Below are positions 10,256 to 21,781 of a stretch of 64,000 nucleotides of DNA, piece by piece. This DNA comes from Leptodactylus fallax (lineage: Eukaryota > Chordata > Amphibia > Anura > Leptodactylidae), in NCBI GenBank assembly GCA_947044405.1, contig CAMRHE010000332.1, positions 558,001 to 622,000 of the forward strand, written 5' to 3'. Every line of letters starts with the position of its first letter. Position 1 is the stretch's first letter. Both the position numbers and the translations under genes were made by a program. A model generated the notes under the pieces. The model was not told the DNA's origin. It worked only from the letters and a program-made list of their open reading frames with translations, and searched no databases.

Positions 10256-11521
10256 GGCCAGAATTAGATCTACCTCTAAAGGCCTGGGGTAAAGTTTTAG
10301 CCTTCCTATCAGCCAAGCCCTCCAGGATCTCGTCTAGGGCACTGCCAAAGACTCTACCTGGCTCAAAGGGTAATGCGCACAAATTATATTTTGAGGGGAA
10401 ATCAGCTCTCCAGGCTTTTAACCATAGAGGTCTTCTTGCTGCAGTGGTAAGTGCCAGAGATTTGGCCGCCAGCCTTAATTGATGGTGGGAGGCCTCCGCT
10501 AAATATTCAGCTACCAGGGAAACCGAGCCTAGAAACCCTAGCAGCTCATCTCTGGAGACTCCAGAGTCGATGTCCCTCTCGAGGTGCACCAGGTCAGTGC
10601 GTAATTTGGCTGACACTTCACAAGACGCAACCGCCACAGCGGTCTGGGCCAAGGCAGCTGAATACGCCTTCTTGAGGGTATTGTCGATGCGCCTGTCCAT
10701 GGCGTCGTGCAAATTTGATCCATCATCTGATGGTACCATAATGCGGTGGGACAGTTTGGCCACCGCCATATCCACCTTGGGAGGAGGACCCCATTGATCC
10801 CATTGAGCAACTGGGAATAAAGCCTTGAACCTCCTAGAAACCACAAGAGGTTTTTCAGGACATTTCCACTCTGAAGACATTAATCTTTGTAATGTCTCGT
10901 CCACTTGGAAGACCCTAGGTCCTCTATAGGTGGACGTGGAGGCTTCCCCGTCAACATCACGATCCTTAGACCGGATGGACTTCAGCAGCCGGCTTAATTT
11001 TTCGAGTGGAAAGCACGGCCTGCTGGAAACTTCAGTGGAATCGTCAGATGAGAGTAATCTCGTCCAGGAGCTAGTAACCACGAGCTCACCAAGTAAAGGA
11101 CTGAGGACCTTTTAAATGTAATACAGCAGCGAGGGGAGGAGCCAAACAAAGAAAATATTCATACAGCGCCAAACGAGGTCAAATGCCATAATGGAACATA
11201 GAGGAGCATAAGCCTAAGCCAGAGGCTCAACATACAAGCAGCAAAAAACAAATCTATATTTTGCCATTAAAATTCCAATTTTCAAACTTACCGCACTTTT
11301 CCGAGAAAACCGGAAGTAGGCCGCGGTGGTGCGCAAAGGCTTCCTTCCCCGGGGAACACGGGACCGAAAAAAAAGGTTCCGGCCAAAGAGGTTCCCCGCT
11401 TACTTCCGGGATCGCGCTGCCTGCAGAGCGATGAGCCGGGTAACGCTGCGCTGTGGGGCGGAAAAAGGCCCGAAGGACCGGAGGATCTTAGGAACGTAGG
11501 AAAGGACCGAGGTACCCCCAA
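10134..11521 (-). CDS. DIRS Gag-like protein, probably with a 191-bp intron
   Basis: The minus-strand frame 11100-10134 has the DIRS Gag signature: a helical body, then F-R-G-R-S-N-S-G-R-D-R-G with an arginine/glycine-rich C-terminus (likely RNA binding) ending in K-K-E-K-P-S-F. This frame has no ATG upstream before a stop. A second minus-strand ORF from ATG at 11521 ends at a GTAAGT donor (intron first base 11291). A pyrimidine-rich tract and CAG acceptor end at 11101, and joining 11292 to 11100 keeps the frame exactly. I therefore propose a spliced gag: exon 1 at 11521-11292, exon 2 at 11100-10134. Exon 2 as Gag is firm; the splice is inferred, though introns are known in some DIRS-like elements. 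Confidence 0.75.
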
Positions 11522-11616
11522 AAAGGTAAGCCAGGAGCTTTTTTAGGAAAAAAACCCTAGCAACGGGAGGTCACCAGAGACCTCCGTCCACCTGTCCCAC
11601 ACAGGACAGAAAAAAA

Positions 11617-11754
11617 CACAGTGGAGGGAGGTCTCAGGTGCCCTCTTATAGGGCCAGTAGGAGGCACCTTAAATTTGGTGCTAATTAAAGGTTCCACTGT
11701 CCTAAACAACACACAGGGGCAGAGATACCCCATATTGTGCTGCTGTCGGACGTA
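11617..11754. repeat. DIRS inverted terminal repeat, right copy
   Basis: This is the inverted match of 1145-1283. Together with the internal complementary region it defines the DIRS architecture. Between it and the gag ORF (11522-11616) lies 5' untranslated sequence rich in G-A and A runs. Confidence 0.85.
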
Positions 11755-11759
11755 AGGGG

Positions 11760-11870
11760 AATAAGTATTTGGTCAATAACAAAAGTTCATCTCAATACTT
11801 TGTTATATATCCTTTATTGGCAATGACAGAGGTCAAACATTTTCTGTAAGTCTTCACAAGGTGGGAACAT
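11760..11870 (+). mobile_element. Tc1/mariner transposon remnant, right part
   Basis: It continues the Tc1 text broken at 1113, with AAGTATTTGGTCAATAAC and then GGCAATGACAGAGGTC. It stops after TCTTCACAAGGT at about 11870, before the transposase region. Confidence 0.78.
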
Positions 11871-12781
11871 TGTAACTCATGACATTTAACATTTTCCCCT
11901 CTTGAGAGTTATTTGTGTTTATTCGAACCCTCAAAATGCAGAAATTTATCATTAGACAATATTTATTCGAAAATAATTAAACTGGATCGTCTTTCTTCTT
12001 TTCTTCTCCTTGAGTCCAGGAACTTAACATCCATAAAGAAATTGATTATTCTTATAGCAATAACTAATTTATGGAATTGCAATAGATTATGATCTTAATA
12101 AATATTATGGTATATGGTGATCACATGAAGAAAAAAACTGGTAAGACTAAAGCTAAAATGATGAAGACATCGTCTTCTGGTCGTCTTCTGCTATAATAGA
12201 AGAGTTAATATTGCTGTAGTTGACTTGCTCACATAAAGTCTTTAGTTTATAGATTTCCATAATATTCCTATTATAAATCTTTCAATACTTTTCATATATG
12301 TGGGATAGTACATATCTCTTGTGCACAGAAGTAAACATACAAACTTTCCAAGCCCCTTGAGGAGTCATCTTGACCACTTGTCGCTGTGACTTCTCTGGAA
12401 AATTGCATTGCAAGGGTTAATGTTGACACCGATCCCTGCTTGAACAGACCTTAATGTATTAATAGAACACAATATCTGTGTTAGGGTTATATCATCCTTT
12501 TTCTCCCCCCAATAAAACTTCCTTTGACATTCTATCAAGTCCAAAACTTCAATGGAATTTGATGAAAAACAAATCTAATAACTCAGTCCAATGATCATCT
12601 TATGAATAATTCCAAACTCCAGTAATAATTATCACTGATGAAACTAATAATGAGCACAGTCCTTGGAATAGTCTTAACTTAGTGTGTAGTTTTGCTGCAC
12701 ACTTTAAAGTGTCTAATGGAGTCAGCAAACTTGTACAGTCCCCAAACAATGATGAAAGAACCAAAAATCATGTATTTTATG
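11871..12781. other. Unannotated AT-rich spacer
   Basis: About 0.9 kb, AT rich, with stops in all frames apart from the short run-in to the minisatellite. I see no coding, element terminus or repeat here. Confidence 0.6.
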
Positions 12782-15700
12782 CTTCAGCATATTACACAGC
12801 ACTAGGTATCACATCAGTATATTACACAGGACCAGGTATCACATCAGTATATTACACAGGACCAGGTATCACATCAGTATATTACACAGGACCAGGTATC
12901 ACATCAGTATATTACACAGGACCAGGTATCACATCAGTATATTATACAGAACCAGGTATCACATCAGTATATTACACAGAACCAGGTATCACATCAGTAT
13001 ATTACACAGGACCAGGTATCACATCAGTATATTACACAGGACCAGGTATCACATCAGTATATTACACAGAACCAGGTATCACATCAGTATATTACACAGG
13101 ACCAGGTATCACATCAGTATATTACACAGGACCAGGTATCACATCAGTATATTACACAGGACCAGATATCACATCAGTATATTACACAGGACCAGATATC
13201 ACATCAGTATATTACACAGGACCAGGTATCACATCGGTATATTACACAGGACCAGGTATCACATCAGTATATTACACAGGACCAGGTATCACATCAGTAT
13301 ATTACACGGGACCAGATATCACATCAGTAAATTACACAGAACCAGGTATCACATCAGTATATTACACAGAACCAGGTATCACATCGGTATATTACACAGA
13401 ACCAGGTATCACATCAGTATATTACACAGAACCAGGTATCACATCAGTATATTACACAGGACAAGGTATCACATCAGTATATTACACAGGACCAGGTATC
13501 ACATCAGTATATTACACAGGACCAGGTATCACATCAGTATATTATACAGAACCAGATATCACATCAGTATATTACACAGGACCAGGTATCACATCAGTAT
13601 ATTACACAGAACCAGGTATCACATCAATATATTACACAGGACCAGGTATCACATCAGTATATTGTACAGAACCAGATATCACATCAGTATATTACACAGG
13701 ACCAGGTATCATATCAGTATATTACACAGGACCAGGTATCACATCAGTATATTATAGATGACCAGGTATCACATCAGTATATTATACAGAACCAGGTATC
13801 ACATCAGTATATTACACAGGACCAGATATCACATCAGATTATTACACAGGACCAGGTATCACATCAGTAAATTACACAGGACCATGTATCACATCAGTAT
13901 ATTACACAGGACCAGGTATCACATCAGTATATTACACAGAACCAGATATCACATCAGTATATTACACAGGACCAGGTATCACATCAGTAAATTACACAGG
14001 ACCAGGTATCACATCAGTATATTACACAGGACCAGGTATCACATCAGTATATTATATAGAACCAGATATCACATCAGTATATTACACAGGACCAGGTATC
14101 ACATCAGTATATTACACAGAACCAGGTATCACATCAGTATATAATACAGAACCAGGTATCACATCAGTATATTACACAGAACCAGGTATCACATCAGTAT
14201 ATTACACAGGACCAGGTACCACATCAGTATATTACACAGGACAAGGTATTACATCAGTATATTACACAGGACCAGGTATCACATCAGTATATTATACAGA
14301 ACCAGGTATTACATCAATATATTATACATGACCAGGTATCACATTAATATATTACACAGAACCAGGTATCACATTAGTATATTACACAGGACCAGGTACC
14401 ACATCAGTATATTACACAGAACCAGGTATCACATCAGTATATTACACAGAACCAGGTATCACATCAGTATATTACACAGGACCAGGTATCACATCTGTAT
14501 ATTACACAGGACCAGGTACCACATGAGTATATTACACAGGACCAGGTATCACATCAGTATATTACACAGGACCAGGTATCACATCAGTATATTATACAGG
14601 ACCAGGTATCACATCAGTATATTACATAGAGCCAGATATCACATCAGTATATTACACAGAACCAGGTATCACATCAGTATATTACACAGAACCAGATATG
14701 ACATCAGTATATTACACAGGACCAGGTATTACATCAGTATATTATACAGAACCAGGTATCACATCAGTATATTATACAGAACCAGGTATCACATCAGTAT
14801 ATTATACAGAACCAGGTATCACATCAGTATATTATACAGAACCAGGTATCACATCAGTATATTACACAGGACCAGGTATCACATCAGTATATTGCACAGG
14901 ACCAGATATCACATCGGTATATTACACAGGACCAGGTATCACATCAGTATATTACACAGGACCAGGTATCACATCAGTATATTATACAGAACCAGGTATC
15001 ACATCAGTATATTATACAGAACCAGGTATCACATCAGTATATTACACAGGACCAGGTATCACACCAGTATATTACACAGGACCAGGTATCACATCAGTAT
15101 ATTACACAGGACCAGGTATCACATCAGTATATTATACAGAACCATGTATCACATCAGTATATTATACAGAACCAGGTATGACATCAGTATATTACGCAGG
15201 ACCAGGTATCACATCAGTATATTACACAGGACAAGGTATCACATCAGTATATTATACAGGACCAGGAATCACATCAGTATATTATACAGGACCAGGTATC
15301 ACATCAGTATATTACACAGAACCAGGTATCACATCAGTATATTATACATGACCAGGTATCACATCAGTATATTATACAGAACCAGGTATCACATCAGTAT
15401 ATTACACAGGACCAGATATCACATCAGTATATTACACAGGACCAGGTATCACATCAGTATATTACACAGGACCAGGTACCACATGAGTATATTACACAGG
15501 ACCAGGTATCACATCAGTATATTACACAGGACCAGGTATCACATCAGTATATTACACAGGACCAGATATCACATCAGTATATTACACAGGACCAGGTATC
15601 ACATCAGTATATTATACATGACCAGGTACCACATGAGTATATTACACAGGACCAGGTATCACATCAGTATATTACACAGGACCAGGTATCACATGAGTAT

Positions 15701-16345
15701 ATTATACAGAACCAGGTATCACATCAGTATATTATACATGACCAGGTATCACATCAATATATTACACAGGACCAGGTATCACATCAGTATATTACACAGG
15801 ACCAGGTATCACATCAGTATATTACACAGGACCAGGTATCACATCAGTATATTACACAGGACCAGGTATCACATCAGTATATTACACAGGACCAGGTATC
15901 ACATCAGTATATTACACAGGACCAGGTATCACATCAGTATATTACACAGGACCAGGTATCACATCAGTATATTACACAGGACCAGGTATCACATCAGTAT
16001 ATTACACAGGACCAGGTATCACATCAGTATATTACACAGGACCAGGTATCACAGCAGTATATTACACAGGACCAGGTATCACATCAGTATATTACACAGA
16101 ACCAGGTATCACATAAGTATATTATACAGAACCAGGTATCACATCAGTATATTACACAGAACCAGGTATCACATCAGTATATTATACAGAACCAGGTATC
16201 ACATCAGTATATTATACATGACCAGGTATCACATCAGTATATTATACAGAACCAGGTATCACATCAGTATATTATACAGAACCAGGTATCACATCAGTAT
16301 ATTATACATGACCAGGTATCATATCAGCATGTTACATAGGCCAGG
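12782..16345 (+). repeat. 30-bp minisatellite, about 118 units
   Basis: The unit is ACATCAGTATATTACACAGG plus ACCAGGTATC. Every 60-base stretch from 12841 to about 16330 starts at the same phase, so units vary by substitution only (GG/GA, C/T in TAYACA, GGTATC/GATATC/GGTACC) with no net indel over 3.5 kb. Because 30 is a multiple of three and the unit lacks stops, long frames exist on the plus strand, such as T-S-V-Y-Y-T-G-P-G-I repeats and H-I-S-I-L-H-R-T-R-Y repeats. Variant units with TATACATGA break these frames repeatedly, and there is no gene context, so I do not call a protein. Confidence 0.95.
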
Positions 16346-16545
16346 GCTAGCCTGGGAGTAATAAAACCACCAGTACAGAAGTCACTTCTAACCACACATA
16401 ACCCCAACTCTTTCGTAGTCCCCTGATCACTTATACATTTCCTAGTTCCAGACAGCCCCATTATTCTTGGTCCCCATCATGGCCTCCTCTCGTTCCTAGT
16501 CCACAGCATAGTATTGCATTCCTAATTTGCAACACAATATCCCTT

Positions 16546-17518
16546 TTAACCCTTTTCTGATATCTGCCATATTATTATGGGGGATATTGGGAATTTATAT
16601 AGTGGAGACCCAACAGCAGTGCTCGCGATCACTGCCTGCACTGATCATGAGCATTAATCCCCCCTAATGCTTCAGTCAAAAGGCGCCATTTTCCTGACTG
16701 TGCATGGCGTGGTTTGCTGATGCATCAATCCATTGTCATGACAGCCGGCAGCCTATTGAAGGCTCCCAAACTTGTTATTTTATTAGTTCTATGATAGGCT
16801 GCCTGTAATAGAAGCAACACAATTTTACAATGCATTGCAATGTATTAGCATAGCAGTGCACTGTATTAGTGGTCAGACCCCATGGGGTTCAAGTCGCCTG
16901 GGCGGGGGTCTAAAAATTACAGTAAACAAAAAAAAAAAATTCATATCGCCTCCCTCTTTCCCTAGAACAGATATAAAAGTAGATAAATAAAGTAAAACAC
17001 ATACACTTTAGGTATATCTGTGTCTGAAAACACCCGCTCTACAAACATACTGTAAATAAAATAATTTTCCCATAGGTGAATGTAGCGGGAAAAAAAAAAT
17101 CAAAAGAGGCGAACCGCCATTTTTTCGTTGTTTCGAAATACGGTATAAATAAAAAGTACATCTGGTCCTGTAAAAAAATAGTCCTTATCCATTCACGTTC
17201 ACAGAAATATAAAAAGTTACGGGTGTCAGAATGTGGTGACTCCAAGAAATTAAAAAAAAAACAATATAAATTTGGATTCGTCATAATCGTAACGACCCAC
17301 AGAATACAGATGTAATTTTGGCTGCCCAGTGAATGCTGTACAAACAAACCCCATAAGAAGGTCGCGCAAAAGCAATTTTTCTCTAATTCCACCTCATTCT
17401 GAAAGTTTTTGCAACCATTACGAAGTACACATTGTCCCACAAAAATTAAGCTTTCATATGGCTCTGTGAATGGAAAAATAGTTATGGCATTTGGAAGGCT
17501 GCAGTGTGAAGGAGTTAA
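16546..17518 (+). mobile_element. TTAA-flanked dispersed repeat (piggyBac-like nonautonomous family), copy 1
   Basis: A ~970-bp AT-rich element lies between TTAA at 16546-16549 and TTAA at 17515-17518. Landmarks shared with other copies are AAAGTTACGGGTGTCAG, ATAAATTTGGATTCG, CCCATAAGAAGG, ATTGTCCCACAAAAAT and a G-rich run before TTAA. Related copies or pieces lie at about 18930, 19640-20080, 23640-24093, 55188-56133 and 62216-63352. There is no transposase ORF. The TTAA flanks suggest mobilisation by a piggyBac-type transposase; that is inference. Confidence 0.7.
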
Positions 17519-18190
17519 ATCTTGGTCCTCAGCGTGCTCCCCCTGGACTCCAGCATGGCTGACCTCCAACATGGCTCCCCTTTCCATTTTCCCTCTCCTT
17601 TTCCACTTAACCTTGACAATACTTACTGACATTTCATAGGCCATAATCCAACTTTAGTGCCCATCTGGAAACATCCCATGAATGCCCATTTTGATGTGGG
17701 ATATACATAAAACGAGTTCATTTTCTGACACAGTTCCTGAGATTGTCCTGGCAAAATCGGCACTGTTGGCATGTATGTTTGGCATCTCAGTATCAGATTG
17801 CACAGACTATGACAGGGGCTCCTTGCTTCAGTGTAACTCTGATGTCCTTTACAGGTCTCTTTCTCTTCAGCACAGCATAGAACTGGATCCATATTGGTCT
17901 TATTGTGTATGTAAACCCAATGTGTGGTCCGACTGAGAAATTTGCTCAAAAAAGTGGTCTTTTGTTGGATATCGGGGTGGTCTACTTACAGAGAGATGGC
18001 TTCCATACAGCATATAATGAGAGAAAAATCCATCTTTGAGTAAATTGGTCTTTGGGGAGGGGGGGAGGGTCTCAAATGGGTGGCCTTCTGGGGGGGATTC
18101 ACTATACCTGGCCAGCACAAGAGTTTACTTACTCTGCAGCTGCTCAGTATTGAAGACGCAACATCCCCCTGCCCCGCTGTCTTCATGTTG
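17519..18190. other. Unannotated spacer
   Basis: About 0.7 kb with short frames on both strands and no recognisable domain or element end. Confidence 0.5.
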
Positions 18191-18300
18191 ATCTCTACAT
18201 ATATATAAAAAGGATTTTCTCTTGTCTGTTCTTTATGCACGGAAAAACAACTAGATCAATCGGCACCATATTTGGCACATAGATAAACTGGACACTTCAG
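18191..18300 (-). repeat. Fragment of dispersed repeat also at 27500-28325
   Basis: The segment around TGTTCTTTATGCACGG, preceded by an AT run and followed by a stretch like ATCAATCGGCACCATATTTGG, is the reverse complement of the end of the repeat near 28200-28320. The element class is not identified. Confidence 0.5.
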
Positions 18301-18334
18301 AAGTTTTTAGACTGGCTTTCAGATCTCTATTCTC

Positions 18335-18520
18335 CACCATTCTCAACATATTCACAAAAAGCAAATATAGCACCACTGCCTACAATATAAAGGACCTTCC
18401 TCCATATCACATCATATGACCTCTATTAGCCAGCAGGTCCTTCATTCTTAGCCTCAGTGACATACACCATTATCAGAGGATTGCAGCACTTGCTCACTGT
18501 TGTTCTCTGTTATCAATCAT
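18335..18520 (+). repeat. Segment duplicated upstream of gene E
   Basis: About 150 bp here, including ATTCACAAAAAGCAAATATA and CAGGTCCTTCATTCTTAGCC, match 46735-46880. This is part of the ZNF-cluster upstream flank that has been copied with the genes. Confidence 0.75.
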
Positions 18521-18895
18521 TATCAGAGGATTGTATATATACAGCACTGGCTCACTGTTGTTCTCTGTTATCATCCATTATTAGAGGATTGTATATATAC
18601 AGCACTGGCTCACTGTTGTTCTCTGTTATCAGTCATTATCAGAGGATTGTATATATACAGCACTTGCTTACTGTTGTTCTCTGTTATCAGTCATTATCAG
18701 AGGATTGTATATATACAGCACTGGCTCACTGTTGTTCGCTGTTATCAGTCATTATCAGAGGATTGTATATATACAGCACTGGCTCACTGTTGTTCTCTGT
18801 TATCAGTCATTATCAGAGGATTGTATATATACAGCACTGGTTCACTGTTGGTCTCTGTTATCATCCATTATTAGAGGATTGTATATATACAGTAC
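18457..18895 (+). repeat. 58-bp tandem repeat, about 7 units
   Basis: The unit reads CATTATCAGAGGATTGTATA then TATACAGCACTGGCTCACTG then TTGTTCTCTGTTATCAGT. Because 58 is not a multiple of three, each frame switches phase at every unit, producing peptide-like repeats in all three frames; none is a gene. A single degenerate unit lies at 27430-27475. Confidence 0.93.
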
Positions 18896-18929
18896 ATATA
18901 TATAAATATATAGCTAGCTTCTAAAGGCT

Positions 18930-19640
18930 CACCGGCCTGTCATAGTAATATAATTAATGTGGCCTAGAATGCATAGACTGCAATACTATTGTATTTCAGT
19001 GTATGGTATAAGCAATCTTATGGTCGCAGGTTCAAGCCCTCTGGGGGAGAAGGAACTAAAAAAAAAAAATTTAAAAAAAGTGTAAACTATATAAAAAGAT
19101 AAATTGCTTATAGATAGTAGCGAGACCCCACTGATCCTGGTAACAGGGGTAGTTTTATCCCCACTGTAAATATAGCTGCACTGAATGTTGGTGCACTCAC
19201 GCTGCCATCCATTTAAATTGGAGCACTAGAAATAGCTGAAGTACCGCACTTCTCCAGTGTTCCCATTGAAGTGAATGGTGGCCGGAGTGCACCATCGCTC
19301 ATTGCAGCTATATTTACAGACGGGATAAGACCACCCCTGCTACCAGGATCAGTGGGGGTCTCTGCAGTCAGACCCCCATTATCAGCAATTTATTCTCTAT
19401 TTTAATATGCATTGGAAAAAAAAAACACATTAAGCACCCAACATCCAAAAATGCCCAAACAATGGACATTCCACACAATGGTATGAATTAAAACTACATC
19501 TTGTGCCGCAAAAAAGTCACCTTACATAGCTCCGTACACTGTCACGAACAAAAAAGTTACAATTTGGCGACTAAAATAATTGTTTTGCATTTTTCCAAAA
19601 TAAGAAAATCGAGATTTAAATAGAAAATCGTCCCCAGGGT
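18930..19640 (+). repeat. TTAA-family repeat piece interrupted by a foldback element
   Basis: 18930-19100 and 19395-19640 carry landmarks of the TTAA family (AAGCAATCTTATGGTCGCAG, then CCGCAAAAAAGTCACC). The foldback element at 19101-19394 sits between them. Confidence 0.55.
19101..19394. mobile_element. Foldback MITE with long inverted arms
   Basis: The left arm, starting AATTGCTTATAGATAGTAGC then GAGACCCCACTGATCCTGG, is matched by the inverted right arm ending CTACCAGGATCAGTGGGGGT then CTCTGCAG...AGCAATTTA. Inner arms around TAAATATAGCTGCA and TGCAGCTATATTTAC extend the hairpin to roughly 100 bp per arm. There is no coding capacity. Confidence 0.7.
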
Positions 19641-20080
19641 TGAAAAAAATTGAGATTTTATTTTTTGGCAAATCTCCCAAGCCTACTCCCCGCTTTCCAA
19701 AAGCTATATTTTTTTGTATTTTTTCATGAACAGAGCCATATGTGGTTTTATTTTTTGCGGGACAACTTATACTTCATAATGATATGGTTTAATATTCTGG
19801 GAGTACTGGAAAAAATTGAGAATGGGGTGGAATTAGAAAAAAACTGCATTTGCACCATTTTCTTATGGGTTTTATTTTTAGGGCAAGTACTGTATGCTTA
19901 AAATGACATGTTCCTTATATTCTTTGGGTCAGCACGATCACAGCGATAGCAAATGTATGTCGTTTTTGTCATGTTTTAACACCTTTCCAATAATCCAAAA
20001 CTTTGAAGAATGCAAAACAAATATTTTAGTTGCAATATTCTGACACCTGTAATGTTTTACGTTTGTGTGAATGGAGCCTA
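19641..20080 (-). repeat. TTAA-family repeat piece, inverted
   Basis: This is the reverse complement of the family's central block, with CTTATGGGTTTTATTTTTAG, GGGTCAGCACGATCAC and TGACACCTGTAA. The same block occurs in the minus-oriented copy at 62450-62640. Confidence 0.6.
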
Positions 20081-20084
20081 AACT

Positions 20085-20186
20085 GGTTCCTGTGATGTTG
20101 CTATCTCGTCTTCTATCTATAGTGTGTGATTAGAAGAAGGCTGGTGGATGAAATGGTGGAGTTATCATGGCAAGTTATTCAATCCT
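20085..20186 (+). pseudogene. Relic of a ZNF gene upstream region
   Basis: The text CTGGTTCCTGTGATGTTG, CGTCTTCTATCTATAG and GGATGAAATGG, ending in CAAGTTATTCA, matches the region downstream of the 5' exon in genes B (21850) and C (28945). It is cut off by the DIRS remnant, so a further, decayed paralogue once stood here. Confidence 0.6.
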
Positions 20187-21412
20187 TTGAGCTTGGTAAG
20201 CTTTTTGGTAAAGGGCTCGATAATATTATGGAAGACCTTGCTGATAAGAAAGGGAAAAGTCTTCCTCAATCCTTTCGAGGCAGTTCATGGCAAACCAGGT
20301 AGAAGTCCTCAACTGTCTCAACAGTCTAGAGATCATTTTCCGAGACGCTCTAGGTTTCAGGGTAAAGGTTCATGATGCAAGGTTTCCAGAAATGCCAAAA
20401 AGTAAAAAGCCTGATTTTTTATGCCAACCTTCTCTCTCCTGCAGATGGCCAAATCTCTGTAGGACTCATGGGGCGAGGCCTACTTTTACAGATCTTTCTA
20501 CAGTTCTTACAGGGTTGTGCGATTCTCCCTTTGGGCCTCTGTAAGAGGTTGATTTCAGGTTCCTCTCTCTGAAGGCTACCTTTTTACTAGCTATCGCCTC
20601 TGCACGGAGAGTCAGAGGACTACAGGTTTTCTCGACAGAAGAGCCTTAAATTTCATTTTTCCCAGATAGCGTATTGTTAAGGTTCCTTCCCATCTTCATG
20701 CAAAGGTGCCTTCCCAGGTGAACACCAACCAGGTCACCTCTCTTCAGGTGATATTTTCCTGGATTTATCCAGGTATCTACACATTTATTTAAATCGATCC
20801 CGACCTTTCAGGAGGTTGGAAAATCTCTTAATCAATCATCTAGGTAGGAACAAGGGCCTTAAGGCCTCTATGGCTATCTTGACCAGATCATGGAGGCTAT
20901 CTGCCTCTCTTTCTCCTCCCAGGAGCTGAGTCCACCAGAATTTGTTACAGACCACTTCACTCGGACTGTTTCTGCCTCATGGACAGAAATACGCTCTGTT
21001 CCATTAGAACACATCTGTGGGGCTGCCTCTTGGAGCTCTCATTTGACTTTTGTTAACCACTATTAGGTTAAATACACGCAGCTCGGAGGCCACTTTCTTC
21101 TGGTGTTCCATATTAAGTTTTGTCATGCGAGAAGACCCTCCCTAGGGGTCTGCTTTCTACATCCCCATTATTATTGTCATGTTATTCTGTTTTCCTGTAG
21201 TCCTAACAGCAGCACAAGCTTCACCCTTTAGAAATATATTTTATCTCCTTTATAATTAACGGTCTTTTGCCCTTTTATAGGGTGGGGAATAGTTTAATCC
21301 ATTATTTAAGTTAAATATTTTGCTTGTCCTACCTGCACACAGGGGCAGAAATACCCCATCATTGTGCTGATGTTAGGACTAAGGGAAAACAGAATAACAT
21401 CATAATCAATGA
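20187..21412 (+). mobile_element. DIRS retrotransposon remnant, internally deleted
   Basis: It opens with the end of a DIRS gag (L-F-G-K-G-L-D-N-I-M-E-D-L-A-D-K-K-G, then L-P-Q-S-F-R-G), matching the gag at 10134-11100. It then jumps to the recombinase (L-S-T-V-L-T-G-L-C-D-S-P-F-G-P-L at about 20490). The first catalytic arginine region (S-A-R-R-V) and E-N-L-L-I-N-H-L-G-R-N-K-G follow with stops and shifts. The internal complementary region lies near 21178-21225 and the terminal repeat near 21335-21412. RT and RNase H are gone. It is a second, older DIRS copy, on the plus strand. Confidence 0.8.
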
Positions 21413-21640
21413 TTCCTATACATCCTGTTCCTGACACATACACTTCAGCTCATCCAGCACCGACCACAACCAGCACAGCAGAGTCCTGTATACACTGAGC
21501 ACGTAACCCGGTAACACCTCATCATGTAATCACTTGACTCCTCCCACACATAGGACTGATCACATGGTCATGACATCATCACAGGTCCTGTAAGCCCAGA
21601 GAAAGTATATATAAGTAGTAAACAGCTGTACAGGTGGAGG
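21413..21640 (+). promoter_or_regulatory. Gene B promoter / 5' non-coding exon region
   Basis: The segment is shared with 28620-28830 (gene C) and 49145-49345 (gene E). It has CTTCAGCTCATCCAGCACCG, ACCACAACCAGCA, CTCATCATGT, ACTCCTCCCACA and a conserved TGACATCATCACAGGTCC with a CRE-like TGACATCA. In C and E a GTAAGT donor follows (CAGA/GTAAGTA); in B this site reads GAAAGT and is lost, although GTAAGC lies slightly upstream. The function is inferred from conservation among paralogues and position upstream of exon 1. Confidence 0.55.
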
Positions 21641-21679
21641 TATATGTGTGTGTATATAGTTTATAGATGGAGGTATGTT

Positions 21680-21730
21680 TGTATATATATATATATATAT
21701 ATATATAAGTATAGTGTACAGGTGGAGGTA

Positions 21731-21781
<51 letters not shown>

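Larger units (their letters stand above)
1114..11759 (-). mobile_element. DIRS-type tyrosine-recombinase retrotransposon (interrupted by an LTR and a Gypsy element)
   Basis: The minus strand carries, in DIRS order, a gag-like ORF (11521-10134), an RT/RNase H region (10255-8197) and an overlapping tyrosine recombinase (8662-7658, continuing at 1879-1429). Inverted terminal repeats of about 140 bp lie at 1145-1283 and 11617-11754. An internal complementary region at 1335-1425 carries the complement of both outer ends joined head to tail, as DIRS elements need for their circular intermediate. There is no classical target duplication; both junctions show the trinucleotide AAT inside the Tc1 host. 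The element is inactive: its RT frame is broken, and its recombinase ORF is split by 5.8 kb of inserted LTR sequence. Confidence 0.88.

Noticed and set aside
12782..16345. CRISPR-like array
   Set aside because: Repeats are contiguous with no spacers, and the genome is eukaryotic.
12682..16361. Open frames of 359, 128, 677 and 217 codons in the 30-bp array
   Set aside because: Same cause; frames change and stop by single substitutions, and no gene signals were found. Kept only as a finding on phase locking.
17039..17644. Minus-strand 201-codon frame
   Set aside because: It lies mostly inside a TTAA-family repeat; similar frames appear by chance in other copies and there is no domain.
18457..18924. 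Three overlapping frames with L-L-T-V-V-L-C-Y repeats
   Set aside because: The 58-bp tandem repeat shifts phase each unit; a repeat artefact.
18960..19060. tRNA-like text with GGTTCAAGCCCT
   Set aside because: It belongs to the TTAA dispersed family, also near 16890; no cloverleaf could be drawn.
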